Shown here in pieces: positions 1-7,153 of a stretch of 11,576 nucleotides of DNA. Below the pieces are notes generated by a model. It ran no database searches and was not told the origin of the DNA. It saw only the letters and a list, made by a program, of their open reading frames with translations. This stretch comes from Psychrilyobacter sp. (GTDB taxonomy: Bacteria; Fusobacteriota; Fusobacteriia; Fusobacteriales; Fusobacteriaceae). The stretch is taken from NCBI GenBank assembly GCA_030621995.1, contig JAUXGP010000028.1, forward strand, positions 1 to 11,576, given 5' to 3'. How positions within the stretch are numbered: position 1 is the first letter of the stretch; each line of letters opens with the position of its first letter. Both the position numbers and the translations under genes were made by a program.

Positions 1-150
1 CCCAAAAGTGCAGCTAAACTTATGCCTAATAAAAATCTGAAGTCGATCATAATAGAGGAAAGTGAACTAGAAACTCAAACTGTTATTGCCTGGGTAAAAA
101 ATCGTCCTCTATCCCAAATGGCAGAAACATTTTTATTAAATTTTAAATAA
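1..150 (+). CDS. LysR-type transcriptional regulator, C-terminal fragment
   Basis: Only the last 49 codons are present; the gene begins before the window. The reading frame is open from base 1 to a TAA at 148-150. The fragment ends in W-V-K-N-R-P-L-S-Q-M-A-E-T-F, which matches the usual end of the LysR effector-binding domain (a Trp, then a short charged stretch, then PLS..A..F). LysR proteins are DNA-binding regulators with an N-terminal helix-turn-helix and a periplasmic-binding-protein-like sensor domain; only the tail of the sensor is seen here. The gene converges on the ridA gene and shares a terminator with it. Its target cannot be judged from the fragment. Family assignment is moderately sure because so little is visible. 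Confidence 0.62.
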   Translation, partial: PKSAAKLMPNKNLKSIIIEESELETQTVIAWVKNRPLSQMAETFLLNFK

Positions 151-152
151 AA

Positions 153-202
153 AAAGAACCCTTTCTATTTATTAGAGATCTAATAAATAGAAGGGGTTCT
201 TT
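153..202. terminator. Bidirectional intrinsic terminator between lysR and ridA
   Basis: A 22-base-pair stem (153-174 with 181-202) has one G-T wobble and a six-base loop (175-180). The stem base is AAAGAACCC on the left and GGGTTCTTT on the right, so each strand presents A's before and T's after the hairpin. Both flanking genes (rightward lysR end, leftward ridA end) run into it. Confidence 0.85.
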
Positions 203-205
203 ATA

Positions 206-553
206 CTATACTGCTGCTACGATAGAAACTTCTACCAATAATTCTTCCCTGGCCATCTTTGCTTCTACACATGCTCTCGCTGGTGCAAAACCTTCATTTA
301 CCCAGTTATCCCAAACTGCGTTCATATCTTGAAATAACGCCATGTCCTTAACATAGATTGTAGCAGATAAGATCTTATCTTTATTTGATCCTACACTGGC
401 TAGTAGTTCATCTATTTTTTCAAGTGTTGTAATTGTTTGATCTTTCATATCCTTAGTAGAATCCTTGGCTACTTGTCCGCATAGATACACTGTATTATTG
501 TGTATTACTGCCCTGCTCATTCTTTTCTTAGTTTCATATCTTTTAATTTCCAT
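206..553 (-). CDS. RidA/YjgF-family protein, YoaB-like
   Basis: This 115-residue protein spans the whole Rid fold. Rid proteins are small trimeric cytosolic enzymes; the archetype RidA hydrolyses reactive enamine/imine intermediates from PLP enzymes. The tail P-A-R-A-C-V-E (91-97) with Arg93, and Glu108 fifteen residues later, matches the spacing of the RidA active-site pair Arg105/Glu120. The ending V-E-V-S-I-V-A-A-V and the start ...[12 protein letters not shown] resemble E. coli YoaB more than RidA itself, so the exact substrate is open. The ATG is preceded by GGTGGAG seven bases upstream. The gene lies 73 bases after the moeA-like gene with no terminator between them, so it may be the last gene of that operon, and it ends at the shared terminator. 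Confidence 0.9.
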   Translation of the reverse strand: MEIKRYETKKRMSRAVIHNNTVYLCGQVAKDSTKDMKDQTITTLEKIDELLASVGSNKDKILSATIYVKDMALFQDMNAVWDNWVNEGFAPARACVEAKMAREELLVEVSIVAAV

Positions 554-626
554 CTTATTTCTCCACCTTTTAATTTATTTTTTATCTTCAGCCTGCTTAT
601 ACAAACTAAAGTTATTGCTCTATCTC

Positions 627-1643
627 TTATTTACCAAAACTGCAATTTGGATATCTGCATATATCGCAACTTTGACAAAGACCCCCATGACCATATCTCA
701 TGATGTCTTCCATACAGAGTTTCTCCCCGCTGAGTACTCTGGGTAAGACCAGATCAAATACAGTTTTTTTACAATACATCACACAGCCGGGAAGTCCCAT
801 GATTGGGATTCCATTCAGATATGAAAGCAGGAACATCGATCCGGGAAGTACCGGGGATCCATAACTTACCAATTCTCCTCCCAACTCAATTATAGAGCTG
901 GGTGTAAGGTCATCTGGATCTACAGACATGCCGCCTGTACATATTACCATATTTGCTCCATTATTTATATGGGTTTTAATGGCATTCTTTATCATCTCTT
1001 TATCATCTGTTACCACGATTTGACCTATCACATCACAGCTATATTCAGTTACTTTTTTTTCAACTACAGGTCCGAATTTATCTACTATCCTTTTATGGTA
1101 GATCTCACTTCCGATGGTTACTATACCGATTTTCATCTTTTTAAATTGTTTTACATCTATTAGTTTATGAGATGTTATTTCTGCTGCGGACTTCATCTTT
1201 TTCTTTTTTATAATGAGAGGGATCACCCTTGCTGCAGCTATCTTCTCTCCTTTTTTCACAGGGATATTTTGAGGTAATGTAGCAAAGGAAATCTGGCCCA
1301 GCATATTCAGTTCAAAAAGTTTTTCTTTGTCTACCTTAAGCAGTCCGTCAGCTTCTGCATAAAATTCTATCTTTCCCTCTTTGATTTCCTCGCTCATATA
1401 TATATTTTCTCCGCAGCCTATCTCACCTAAAATTGATGCGGCATCATTTTCATGGAGTTCATCTTCCCCTATTTCAAATATATATACATGTTCCTTGCCC
1501 AGTCTGAGGAGTTTTGCTATATCCTCTTCTTTGATTATATGTCCCTTCTTAAAGGCTCTTCCCTTAAATTTCCCTGGAATTATCTCTGTTATGTCATGGG
1601 AAATGACATGTCCGATTGCATCTTTAGTATCTATCCTTTTCAT
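627..1643 (-). CDS. MoeA-like molybdopterin-binding protein with C-terminal Cys cluster
   Basis: This 338-residue protein probably acts in the cytosol on molybdopterin during molybdenum cofactor insertion or modification. Residues about 1-160 are a MoeA-like N-terminal region. Residues about 170-305 form a MoCF-type molybdopterin-binding domain, starting K-I-G-I-V-T-I-G-S-E and carrying the signature C-T-G-G-M-S-V-D-P-D-D-L-T-P (235-248). The last 20 residues hold four cysteines, C323, C326, C329 and C334 (CxxCxxCxxxxC), followed by SFGK. As I remember them, clostridial and archaeal relatives in selenium-dependent hydroxylase clusters share this tail; it could bind a metal or Fe-S centre. The ATG lies 10 bases after the xdhC-like stop, with GGAG overlapping that stop, so the two are cotranscribed. 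It is not a standard moeA because of the variant motif and the Cys tail. Confidence 0.82.
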   Translation of the reverse strand: MKRIDTKDAIGHVISHDITEIIPGKFKGRAFKKGHIIKEEDIAKLLRLGKEHVYIFEIGEDELHENDAASILGEIGCGENIYMSEEIKEGKIEFYAEADGLLKVDKEKLFELNMLGQISFATLPQNIPVKKGEKIAAARVIPLIIKKKKMKSAAEITSHKLIDVKQFKKMKIGIVTIGSEIYHKRIVDKFGPVVEKKVTEYSCDVIGQIVVTDDKEMIKNAIKTHINNGANMVICTGGMSVDPDDLTPSSIIELGGELVSYGSPVLPGSMFLLSYLNGIPIMGLPGCVMYCKKTVFDLVLPRVLSGEKLCMEDIMRYGHGGLCQSCDICRYPNCSFGK

Positions 1644-1653
1644 AACTCCACTC

Positions 1654-2463
1654 CTACAATTTTATGGTTTTTACTTCCCTCATATGTTTTCCTGTTCCCT
1701 GATTCTTTAACTTAAGAATTTCAGCCATTATTCCCAGAGCAATCTCAGCAGGTTCTCCATTTGATATATCCAGTCCAACGGGAGAATATACCTTTAACAG
1801 CTCCTCTTTTTTTATTCCTTCATCCATGAGATCTCTATAACTTTCAATTACTTTTTTACTACTTCCAATCATACCTATATAACCTATCTTTCGTCCTATG
1901 ACAGCTTTTAGTGCATCCTTATCACCCAGGTGTCCACGGGTTACGATAACTACATAGGAACCGTCATCCAATGAATAGTTTTTTAATATTTCTCCTATAT
2001 CTCCGCAGAGGAGTTCATCAGCTTCAGGAAATCTGTTTTTATTTACATATTCCTCTCTGTCATCTATTATTACAGTATACATATTGAGGTATTTTCCCAG
2101 TTTATAGAGATCAACTCCCAGATGCCCACCACCAGCTATAACCAGTTTTCTTCTCCTCTGAAAGACTTTGATATATCCCTTGACCTTTCCTCCACATCTC
2201 ATGTCCAGACTGCCATCGACTTCCAATTTAAATTCAAACTCCCTGTTTTCTCCCGCTTCCATAGCTTCTATTGCAGAATTGATCACCTGAAATTCCAGAT
2301 TCCCCCCCCCGATGGTCCCAACTATACTTCTATCTGAAAAAACTCCCATGAGACTGCCTGATTTACCGGGGCTGGATCCTTCCACACCGATGAGTGTTAC
2401 AAGTGCGGCCTTTTCTCCCCTGTCTATTCTTTTAGCTATTTCCAACATTAATCTACCTTCCAT
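1654..2463 (-). CDS. XdhC/CoxI-family molybdenum hydroxylase maturation protein
   Basis: This 269-residue protein belongs to the XdhC family, which handles molybdenum cofactor and helps load it into xanthine dehydrogenase-type enzymes. The N-terminal XdhC/CoxI domain (about 5-100) contains G-T-I-G-G-G-N-L-E (49-57) and the typical M-R-C-G-G-K-V (88-94). The C-terminal Rossmann-like domain (about 105-250) has G-G-G-H-L-G (111-116) and the end motif S-P-V-G-L-D-I-S-N-G-E-P-A-E-I-A. The start used is an ATG behind a GGGGG box, overlapping the modB end by 11 bases; ATG at Met6 is an alternative. The three glycines of the GGG motif are all encoded by GGG codons, making a nine-base G run (2302-2310 on the plus strand). 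The position between modB and the moeA-like gene supports a role in one maturation operon. Confidence 0.9.
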   Translation of the reverse strand: MEGRLMLEIAKRIDRGEKAALVTLIGVEGSSPGKSGSLMGVFSDRSIVGTIGGGNLEFQVINSAIEAMEAGENREFEFKLEVDGSLDMRCGGKVKGYIKVFQRRRKLVIAGGGHLGVDLYKLGKYLNMYTVIIDDREEYVNKNRFPEADELLCGDIGEILKNYSLDDGSYVVIVTRGHLGDKDALKAVIGRKIGYIGMIGSSKKVIESYRDLMDEGIKKEELLKVYSPVGLDISNGEPAEIALGIMAEILKLKNQGTGKHMREVKTIKL

Positions 2464-3127
2464 TTTTACCCCCTTCTCTATTATTTAACCAATAGTGGTT
2501 ATAACACCACATGACAACAAAACTAATACAGGTTACAATAATTAAAAGTATATTAGCTGACTGATTATCTCCTTTTTCCACAGCATAGTAGATAGCCATG
2601 GGTATAGTCTGGGTTTTTCCCGGGATATTCCCTGCAATCATAAGGGTCGCCCCAAATTCCCCAAAAGACCGGCCGAAGGAAAGAACTGCACCGGCTCCAA
2701 TGTTTTTCCTGATAAGGGGAAAGATAACATATTTACACATCTCTAATTTAGTGGCTCCCATTTCAAAAGCTGCTTCAATGTGCTCCCTGTCTATCTCCAA
2801 AAAACCTGCTTTAATACATTGATATGCCATGGGAAGGGAGACTACAACACAGGCTATAACTCCTGCCTTCCAAGTGAAGATCAATTCTATCCCATAGCCA
2901 GCCAGGAATCCGCCTAAGATTCCGTTTTTTCCCAGCAGGATAAGGAGTACATATCCCAAAACCGAGGGCGGGAAAAACAGCGGAAAACTGATAAATCCTT
3001 CAATCAGTTTATCTCTTTTTCGTTTTCCCTTATAGATAAAAATTGCTATTAGAAAACTCAAAGTTACACTTATAAGTGTTGATATAAAAGCTATTTTTAA
3101 AGAAAGCTTAGTTGCTTCTAATATCAT
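2453..3127 (-). CDS. modB: Molybdate ABC transporter permease ModB
   Basis: This 224-residue integral membrane protein forms the channel of the molybdate importer. Hydrophobic segments lie near 10-33, 45-66, 85-104, 142-165 and 190-210. The cytoplasmic loop that docks the ATPase has the form E-A-A-F-E-M-G-A-T-K (118-127) ending in F-P-L-I. The stretch F-G-E-F-G-A-T-L-M-I-A-G-N-I-P-G-K-T (155-172) is typical of ModB. The ATG follows the modA stop directly (TAGATG), with AAGGTG just upstream inside modA, so its translation is probably coupled to modA. No modC ATPase gene follows; the next gene is xdhC-like. A tungstate permease is the main alternative, but the partner protein looks ModA-like. 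Confidence 0.93.
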   Translation of the reverse strand: MILEATKLSLKIAFISTLISVTLSFLIAIFIYKGKRKRDKLIEGFISFPLFFPPSVLGYVLLILLGKNGILGGFLAGYGIELIFTWKAGVIACVVVSLPMAYQCIKAGFLEIDREHIEAAFEMGATKLEMCKYVIFPLIRKNIGAGAVLSFGRSFGEFGATLMIAGNIPGKTQTIPMAIYYAVEKGDNQSANILLIIVTCISFVVMWCYNHYWLNNREGGKNGR

Positions 3128-3838
3128 CTATTTCACCTTAAATCCATATTTTTCAAAAATTTCTATATTTTTAATAAGGTAATTACTAAATTTTTTCCCT
3201 GGAACACTTCCTATTTTCACACCTGATGCATATATTATTTGGGAGTGTAAATCATCATCGATATAATAGATCTCTTTGTCTTTTAGAAGGATAGCATCGG
3301 TTCTGTAAACGATAGAGTAATCCACCTCACCTATCTTGACATAAAAAAGTGCCGATCTGACATCTTTGGTGAAAAGGATTTTCCCCTGAAGATTATCCCA
3401 CAGACCAGAGCTTACCAGTGCTTCCCGGCCATACCTGCCTGCTGGAACAAAATCAGGATCTCCCATAGCCAGTAATCCGTCCATACCTTTTAAATTATCT
3501 ATTTTATTATCTCCTACAACTACCAGGGTATTTTCCAAGAGATGTTTATTTTCATCAATGATTTTTTCCTTTACAAGATGATCTATATGATTTTTAGAAG
3601 CCAGAAATATAAAATCTACCGGGGCTCCCTCCTCCATCTGTCTTCTCAGTGATCCAGACGCTCCTAAATTTATTCTTACTTCTATTCCAGTATCTCTTGT
3701 ATAGTTTTTAGCGATCTTCTCTATCCCGTCGGTGAGGCTGGCTGCTACACTTATAGTCACAGTTTCCTTCTCTTCTTTACCTCTGTTACAACTCATCAAT
3801 GAGATCATAATCAGAATAAATAGTATTTTTTTTATCAA
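3128..3838 (-). CDS. modA: Molybdate-binding lipoprotein ModA
   Basis: This 236-residue extracytoplasmic protein captures molybdate for ModB. The N-terminus has lysines, a short hydrophobic stretch and L-M-S-C with Cys17 as the likely lipid anchor. Residues matching the oxyanion ligands of E. coli ModA are all present: Ser34 in A-A-S-L-T, Ser61 in G-A-S-G-S-L, Ala133 in V-P-A-G-R-Y, Val160 in D-V-R-S-A-L and Tyr178 in S-I-V-Y-R-T-D-A. The start is TTG, directly after the yqeB stop (TAGTTG), with AAGGAG ten bases upstream inside yqeB. A start at the internal ATG (Met11) would remove the lysines of the signal peptide, so TTG is preferred. Tungstate binding cannot be excluded. Confidence 0.93.
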   Translation of the reverse strand: MIKKILFILIMISLMSCNRGKEEKETVTISVAASLTDGIEKIAKNYTRDTGIEVRINLGASGSLRRQMEEGAPVDFIFLASKNHIDHLVKEKIIDENKHLLENTLVVVGDNKIDNLKGMDGLLAMGDPDFVPAGRYGREALVSSGLWDNLQGKILFTKDVRSALFYVKIGEVDYSIVYRTDAILLKDKEIYYIDDDLHSQIIYASGVKIGSVPGKKFSNYLIKNIEIFEKYGFKVK

Positions 3839-4636
3839 CTAAATCATTCTCCTTAAATATAAAACAGCCTCCAAAGCTGAACCGCCAATATTTCTGGCTT
3901 TATCTGATATAGTATAACAATTTTGCTGCTGATCTTTACGGGGATCCACATCCCCTATCTTAAACCCCTGAGGAACCCTGTATCCATCCTTTATAAGACC
4001 CCTCAAAATTCCGGTTAGGGGTGATCTCACCTGGATATCTCCTACGAAAGCAACGATCTCATCTTTTTCCACAAAGTCTCCGATGTCCTTGATATTTTTA
4101 ATAACTCCATCGACTTCACTGTAGATAACTCTTTCCCGTCCATAGCCCCTTATGACTCCTGGAACACCGGTGTTTTTCTTGGCTTTCCCGGAAAAAATCA
4201 ATCGTCCCAGATCGTGGCCACGCATTGTTTCTACGACAATATCCACATCTTTTCCTGCTGTAAAACCAGGACCAAGCCCCACAGTAATAGGAGCCATATG
4301 TATAGTTGTTCCCAAGTTTTTTTTAGCCAAGATAGCATCGATTACAGCCAATGGTTTTAATTTTTTTATTGTGTCACCACAAGGGTCCACTATTACAGCG
4401 ATATTTCCACCATCTAATATCTTATCGACCTCATCTATTCCGTGAACCAGTACAGCTTTACTTTCCTCTAAGATTACTTCTTTTTGATATACGGCCTCTC
4501 CATAACAGACAGTTCTTCTTATAAAAGATGGTTTTTCCGTCTCTAAAACTACAACTCTAAATCCACTCCTGTGAAATTTTTGTATCACACCGGAAGCGAG
4601 GTCTCCTCCGCCTCTTACTATTATCAGTTCAGACAT
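3839..4636 (-). CDS. yqeB: YqeB-family selenium-dependent molybdenum hydroxylase maturation protein
   Basis: This 265-residue protein resembles the YqeB (EF2563) family, an accessory factor known from gene clusters for selenium-dependent molybdenum hydroxylases; its biochemical step is not established. The N-terminus is Rossmann-like, with V-R-G-G-G-D-L-A-S-G (7-16). The middle has V-D-P-C-G-D (83-88), T-I-H-M-A-P-I-T-V-G-L-G-P-G-F (111-125) and V-E-T-M-R-G-H (135-141). The C-terminal part (about 170-225, with I-Y-S-E-V-D-G-V-I and V-R-S-P-L-T-G-I-L-R-G) looks like a small biotinyl/lipoyl-type barrel, but no modifiable Lys motif is seen. The ATG has AGGAGG about ten bases upstream. It is the first gene of the operon, and its stop abuts modA. 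The family is assigned from memory of the conserved motifs. Confidence 0.87.
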   Translation of the reverse strand: MSELIIVRGGGDLASGVIQKFHRSGFRVVVLETEKPSFIRRTVCYGEAVYQKEVILEESKAVLVHGIDEVDKILDGGNIAVIVDPCGDTIKKLKPLAVIDAILAKKNLGTTIHMAPITVGLGPGFTAGKDVDIVVETMRGHDLGRLIFSGKAKKNTGVPGVIRGYGRERVIYSEVDGVIKNIKDIGDFVEKDEIVAFVGDIQVRSPLTGILRGLIKDGYRVPQGFKIGDVDPRKDQQQNCYTISDKARNIGGSALEAVLYLRRMI

Positions 4637-4667
4637 TTTAATGATTCCTCCTTTTATCTATACCCTT

Positions 4668-4696
4668 ATGATATTATTTAGCAACTTTTATGCCAA
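4668..4696 (-). promoter_or_regulatory. Promoter of the yqeB-modAB-xdhC operon
   Basis: On the minus strand TTGGCA (4691-4696) is separated by 17 bases from TATCAT (4668-4673). This is one mismatch from consensus at -10 and two at -35. It lies 31 bases before the yqeB start and after the terminator of the upstream gene. No obvious operator or riboswitch fits in the remaining space. Confidence 0.65.
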
Positions 4697-4728
4697 TGTT
4701 TTAATTTTTAAATGATTTTAAAAAATAA

Positions 4729-4751
4729 ACTCCTACTGAAATAATAGGAGT
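4729..4751 (-). terminator. Intrinsic terminator of the LysM-M23 gene
   Basis: A 7-base-pair stem ACTCCTA/TAGGAGT (4729-4735 with 4745-4751) has a nine-base loop and lies 37 bases past the stop of the leftward gene. On the minus strand it is followed by a T-rich run (TTTATTTTTTAAAA). Confidence 0.7.
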
Positions 4752-4787
4752 CTCCTTTTTTAACATTTTGAGAAATCATAAGTATAG

Positions 4788-5609
4788 CTATAATTTCATT
4801 GGATCCATCGATTGTTTTTTATATCTGATCTCATAGTGCAGATGGGGACCGGTAACCCTGCCTGTCTTTCCTGATTTAGCTATGACCTTTCCTCTGTTTA
4901 CTTTTTGTCCTTTTTTTACCAGGATTCTATTCAGGTGTGCAAATCTTGTTTCATAATTATTTCCATTGTCTATAATAATAATTTTTCCATATCCATTCAT
5001 CCAGCCGGCATAGGTGACTACTCCGCTATAAGGAGAATATACAGGGGTATTCATAGAAGCTTTTAGATCTACTCCTGTGTGTAGTATTCTCCTGCCTAAA
5101 ACAGGATGATCTCTGTATCCATAAGGGCTGTTTACCACCATTTTCTTCAGTGGCGGCCTAAAGTTTTTTAAAATAGAGTTTTTAGAATTATTTTTATATG
5201 TTGTGGTAGAACTTGAGCTGTAGTTTAGGTCTCCCTTATTTACCATCTTTCCCAGGTATATTTTATCACCTCTATAGAGAGTGTTAGTTTTTAAATCATT
5301 TATTTTTTTTAACTGGTTAACTTTTACATCATATTTTTTTGAGATACTATAGAGTGTATCCCCTGATTTTACAAGATGATAACTGCCCTTGTAATTTTTA
5401 GAGGGCTTAAGGTATATCTTTTGACCCGAGTATAACAAGTTGCTTTCTAAGTTATTTATATCCTTTAATTCTGAGATTGAAACATCTCTTTTTTTGGCAA
5501 TGGAATACAGGGTATCGCCTTTTTTTACTGTATAATATTTACTGTTGGAACATGAAATTAAGATAACTGAAGTTATTATTATAAAAAATATCTTTTGTAT
5601 GGGTCTCAT
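4788..5609 (-). CDS. LysM-LysM-M23 peptidase lipoprotein (NlpD/EnvC-like)
   Basis: This 273-residue exported protein acts on, or regulates cleavage of, peptidoglycan peptide cross-links. A lipoprotein signal ends at I-S-C with Cys20. Two LysM peptidoglycan-binding repeats follow (about 25-67 and 77-119, each with GDTLYSI and KIYL), then a Ser/Thr/Asn-rich linker (about 128-145). The M23 domain (about 155-270) has H-T-G-V-D (His177, Asp181), His225 in F-A-H-L, and G-P-H-L-H-Y-E (His256, His258), so the zinc ligands and catalytic histidines are present. It therefore looks like an active endopeptidase, not a degenerate EnvC/NlpD activator. The ATG has AGGAG about six bases upstream. The gene is monocistronic, with its own promoter and terminator, and is divergent from mgl. 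Confidence 0.93.
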   Translation of the reverse strand: MRPIQKIFFIIITSVILISCSNSKYYTVKKGDTLYSIAKKRDVSISELKDINNLESNLLYSGQKIYLKPSKNYKGSYHLVKSGDTLYSISKKYDVKVNQLKKINDLKTNTLYRGDKIYLGKMVNKGDLNYSSSSTTTYKNNSKNSILKNFRPPLKKMVVNSPYGYRDHPVLGRRILHTGVDLKASMNTPVYSPYSGVVTYAGWMNGYGKIIIIDNGNNYETRFAHLNRILVKKGQKVNRGKVIAKSGKTGRVTGPHLHYEIRYKKQSMDPMKL

Positions 5610-5662
5610 AAACTCTCCTAAGATTAAAATTTTCTATTAGATTAAAAATAATAGTTGTTAAA

Positions 5663-5692
5663 ATTATACTCTATTTCATTGCTTTATGTAAA
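5663..5692 (-). promoter_or_regulatory. Promoter of the LysM-M23 gene
   Basis: On the minus strand TTTACA (5687-5692), an 18-base spacer and a perfect TATAAT (5663-5668) lie 53 bases before the start codon. Confidence 0.65.
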
Positions 5693-5734
5693 CAAATGAA
5701 GGGAAAGAATATTGATTTTTTAGAATAAATCACA

Positions 5735-5763
5735 TTGGTTTTATTAAAATGAGGTTATATAAT
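5735..5763 (+). promoter_or_regulatory. Upstream promoter of mgl (P1)
   Basis: TTGGTT (5735-5740), a 17-base spacer and a perfect TATAAT (5758-5763). It would give a leader of about 90 bases before the mgl start. Confidence 0.55.
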
Positions 5764-5793
5764 TTTTTATTTATGATGTTTGTTCTAAAAAAA

Positions 5794-5822
5794 TTGCTTT
5801 TTCTCGGGAAGTGTTGTATAAA
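5794..5822 (+). promoter_or_regulatory. Proximal promoter of mgl (P2)
   Basis: TTGCTT (5794-5799), a 17-base spacer and TATAAA (5817-5822), 39 bases before the ATG. The resulting leader of about 30 bases is too short for a SAM riboswitch. The mgl ribosome site is AAGGGGG, seven bases before the ATG. Confidence 0.6.
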
Positions 5823-5861
5823 TGTGGTAGGTTGAAATAACATTTTTTAAGGGGGCTTAAA

Positions 5862-7052
5862 ATGAACGGGATTCAAGAAAAAGGGTTTGGAACAAAGGCA
5901 ATACATGGAGGAGCTGAAAAAAATCCATTTGGAACATTGACTACACCAATATACCAGACTTCTACATTTGTATTTGATACAGCAGAACAAGGTGGTAGAA
6001 GGTTTGCTTTGGAAGAAGCTGGATATATATATTCGAGATTAGGAAATCCTACATCAAGTGTTATAGAGGCGAAATTAGCATTATTAGAGGGAGCAGAAGC
6101 TGCTCTTGCGACTAGTTCGGGAATTGGAGCTATATCTTCTACTATGTGGACATTACTTAAGGCAGGAGATCATGTGTTAGCGGATAAAACTTTATACGGG
6201 TGTACATATGCATTCTTGAGCCATGGATTAACTAAATTTGGAATAGAGGTAGACTTTATAGACACTTCCGACTTGGAAGCTGTAAAAAAAGCTATGAAAC
6301 CCAATACTGTAATAGTTTACTTAGAGACTCCGGCAAATCCAAATTTAAAAATTGTGGATATAAAGAAAGTTTGTGAGATAGCTCATCAAAATGAAGGAAC
6401 CAGGGTAGTTGTAGACAATACATTTGCGACACCATATCTTCAAAGACCATTGGAGTTAGGAGCTGACCTAGTGGTTCACTCAGCTACTAAATATTTAAAC
6501 GGTCATGGAGATGTAGTGGCAGGATTCGTAACAGGAGATCTTGATACAGTAACTCAAATAAGATTGATAGGTGTAAAGGATATGACAGGTTCTGTACTTA
6601 GTCCAAATGATGCCTTTCTTGTGATGAGAGGAATGAAAACTTTAGAACTTAGAATGGCAAGACATTGCAGTAATGCATATGAGATAGCAAAATTCTTAGA
6701 TATGAATGCTATGGTAGAAAAAGTATACTACCCAGGTCTTGCATCTCATGAAGGACATGAAATAGCTAAGGAACAGATGGATGGATTCGGTGGAATAATT
6801 GCTTTTGATGTAAAAGGTGGATTGGAAGCAGGGAAAAAATTATTAAATAGTTTAGAATTATGTACTCTGGCAGTAAGTTTAGGAGATACAGAAACTTTGA
6901 TCCAGCATCCGGCATCTATGACTCATTCTCCATATACAGTAGAGGAGAGAGCAGCAGCAGGAATAACTGAAGGATTGGTTAGAATATCAGTAGGATTAGA
7001 AGAGGCAAATGACATTATAGCTGATTTAGAACAAGGATTAGCAAAATTATAA
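5862..7052 (+). CDS. mgl: Methionine gamma-lyase
   Basis: This 396-residue cytosolic PLP enzyme of the Cys/Met metabolism family converts methionine to methanethiol, 2-oxobutyrate and ammonia, and usually also degrades homocysteine and cysteine. The PLP lysine is Lys210 in S-A-T-K-Y-L-N-G-H-G-D. Tyr57 and Arg59 in Y-I-Y-S-R-L-G-N-P-T contact the cofactor phosphate across the dimer. The residue that separates methionine gamma-lyase from cystathionine enzymes, a Cys next to the active site, is present as Cys114 in L-Y-G-C-T-Y, and Lys239-Asp240 match the Lys240-Asp241 pair of the Pseudomonas enzyme. The closing S-L-G-D-T-E-T-L-I-Q-H-P-A-S-M-T-H-S is intact. Length is normal. The gene is monocistronic between two promoter matches and a strong terminator. 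Codons are uniformly AT-ending, consistent with good expression. Confidence 0.95.
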   Translation: MNGIQEKGFGTKAIHGGAEKNPFGTLTTPIYQTSTFVFDTAEQGGRRFALEEAGYIYSRLGNPTSSVIEAKLALLEGAEAALATSSGIGAISSTMWTLLKAGDHVLADKTLYGCTYAFLSHGLTKFGIEVDFIDTSDLEAVKKAMKPNTVIVYLETPANPNLKIVDIKKVCEIAHQNEGTRVVVDNTFATPYLQRPLELGADLVVHSATKYLNGHGDVVAGFVTGDLDTVTQIRLIGVKDMTGSVLSPNDAFLVMRGMKTLELRMARHCSNAYEIAKFLDMNAMVEKVYYPGLASHEGHEIAKEQMDGFGGIIAFDVKGGLEAGKKLLNSLELCTLAVSLGDTETLIQHPASMTHSPYTVEERAAAGITEGLVRISVGLEEANDIIADLEQGLAKL

Positions 7053-7063
7053 GGTATATATAG

Positions 7064-7094
7064 ATAGTAGAGAGAAATCTCTACTATTTTTTTA
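7064..7094 (+). terminator. Intrinsic terminator of mgl
   Basis: A 10-base-pair stem (7064-7073 with 7078-7087) is closed by a GAAA tetraloop and followed by a run of seven T's. It starts 12 bases after the mgl stop. Confidence 0.9.
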
Positions 7095-7153
7095 TTTACG
7101 ATAATTGGCAGCATTAGCGGTTAAAAAAATTAGTGAAAAAAAGTTTTGAATTT

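Noticed and set aside
465..746. Rightward open frames over the ridA and moeA-like genes
   Set aside because: They are hydrophobic, low-complexity translations of the complementary strand of well-supported genes, without ribosome sites or recognisable motifs.
4637..4728. Molybdenum cofactor riboswitch before yqeB
   Set aside because: The promoter leaves only about 25 bases of leader, far too short for a Moco riboswitch.
5823..5861. SAM riboswitch before mgl
   Set aside because: Neither the short leader from the proximal promoter nor the roughly 90-base leader from the distal one shows the conserved helices or a terminator.
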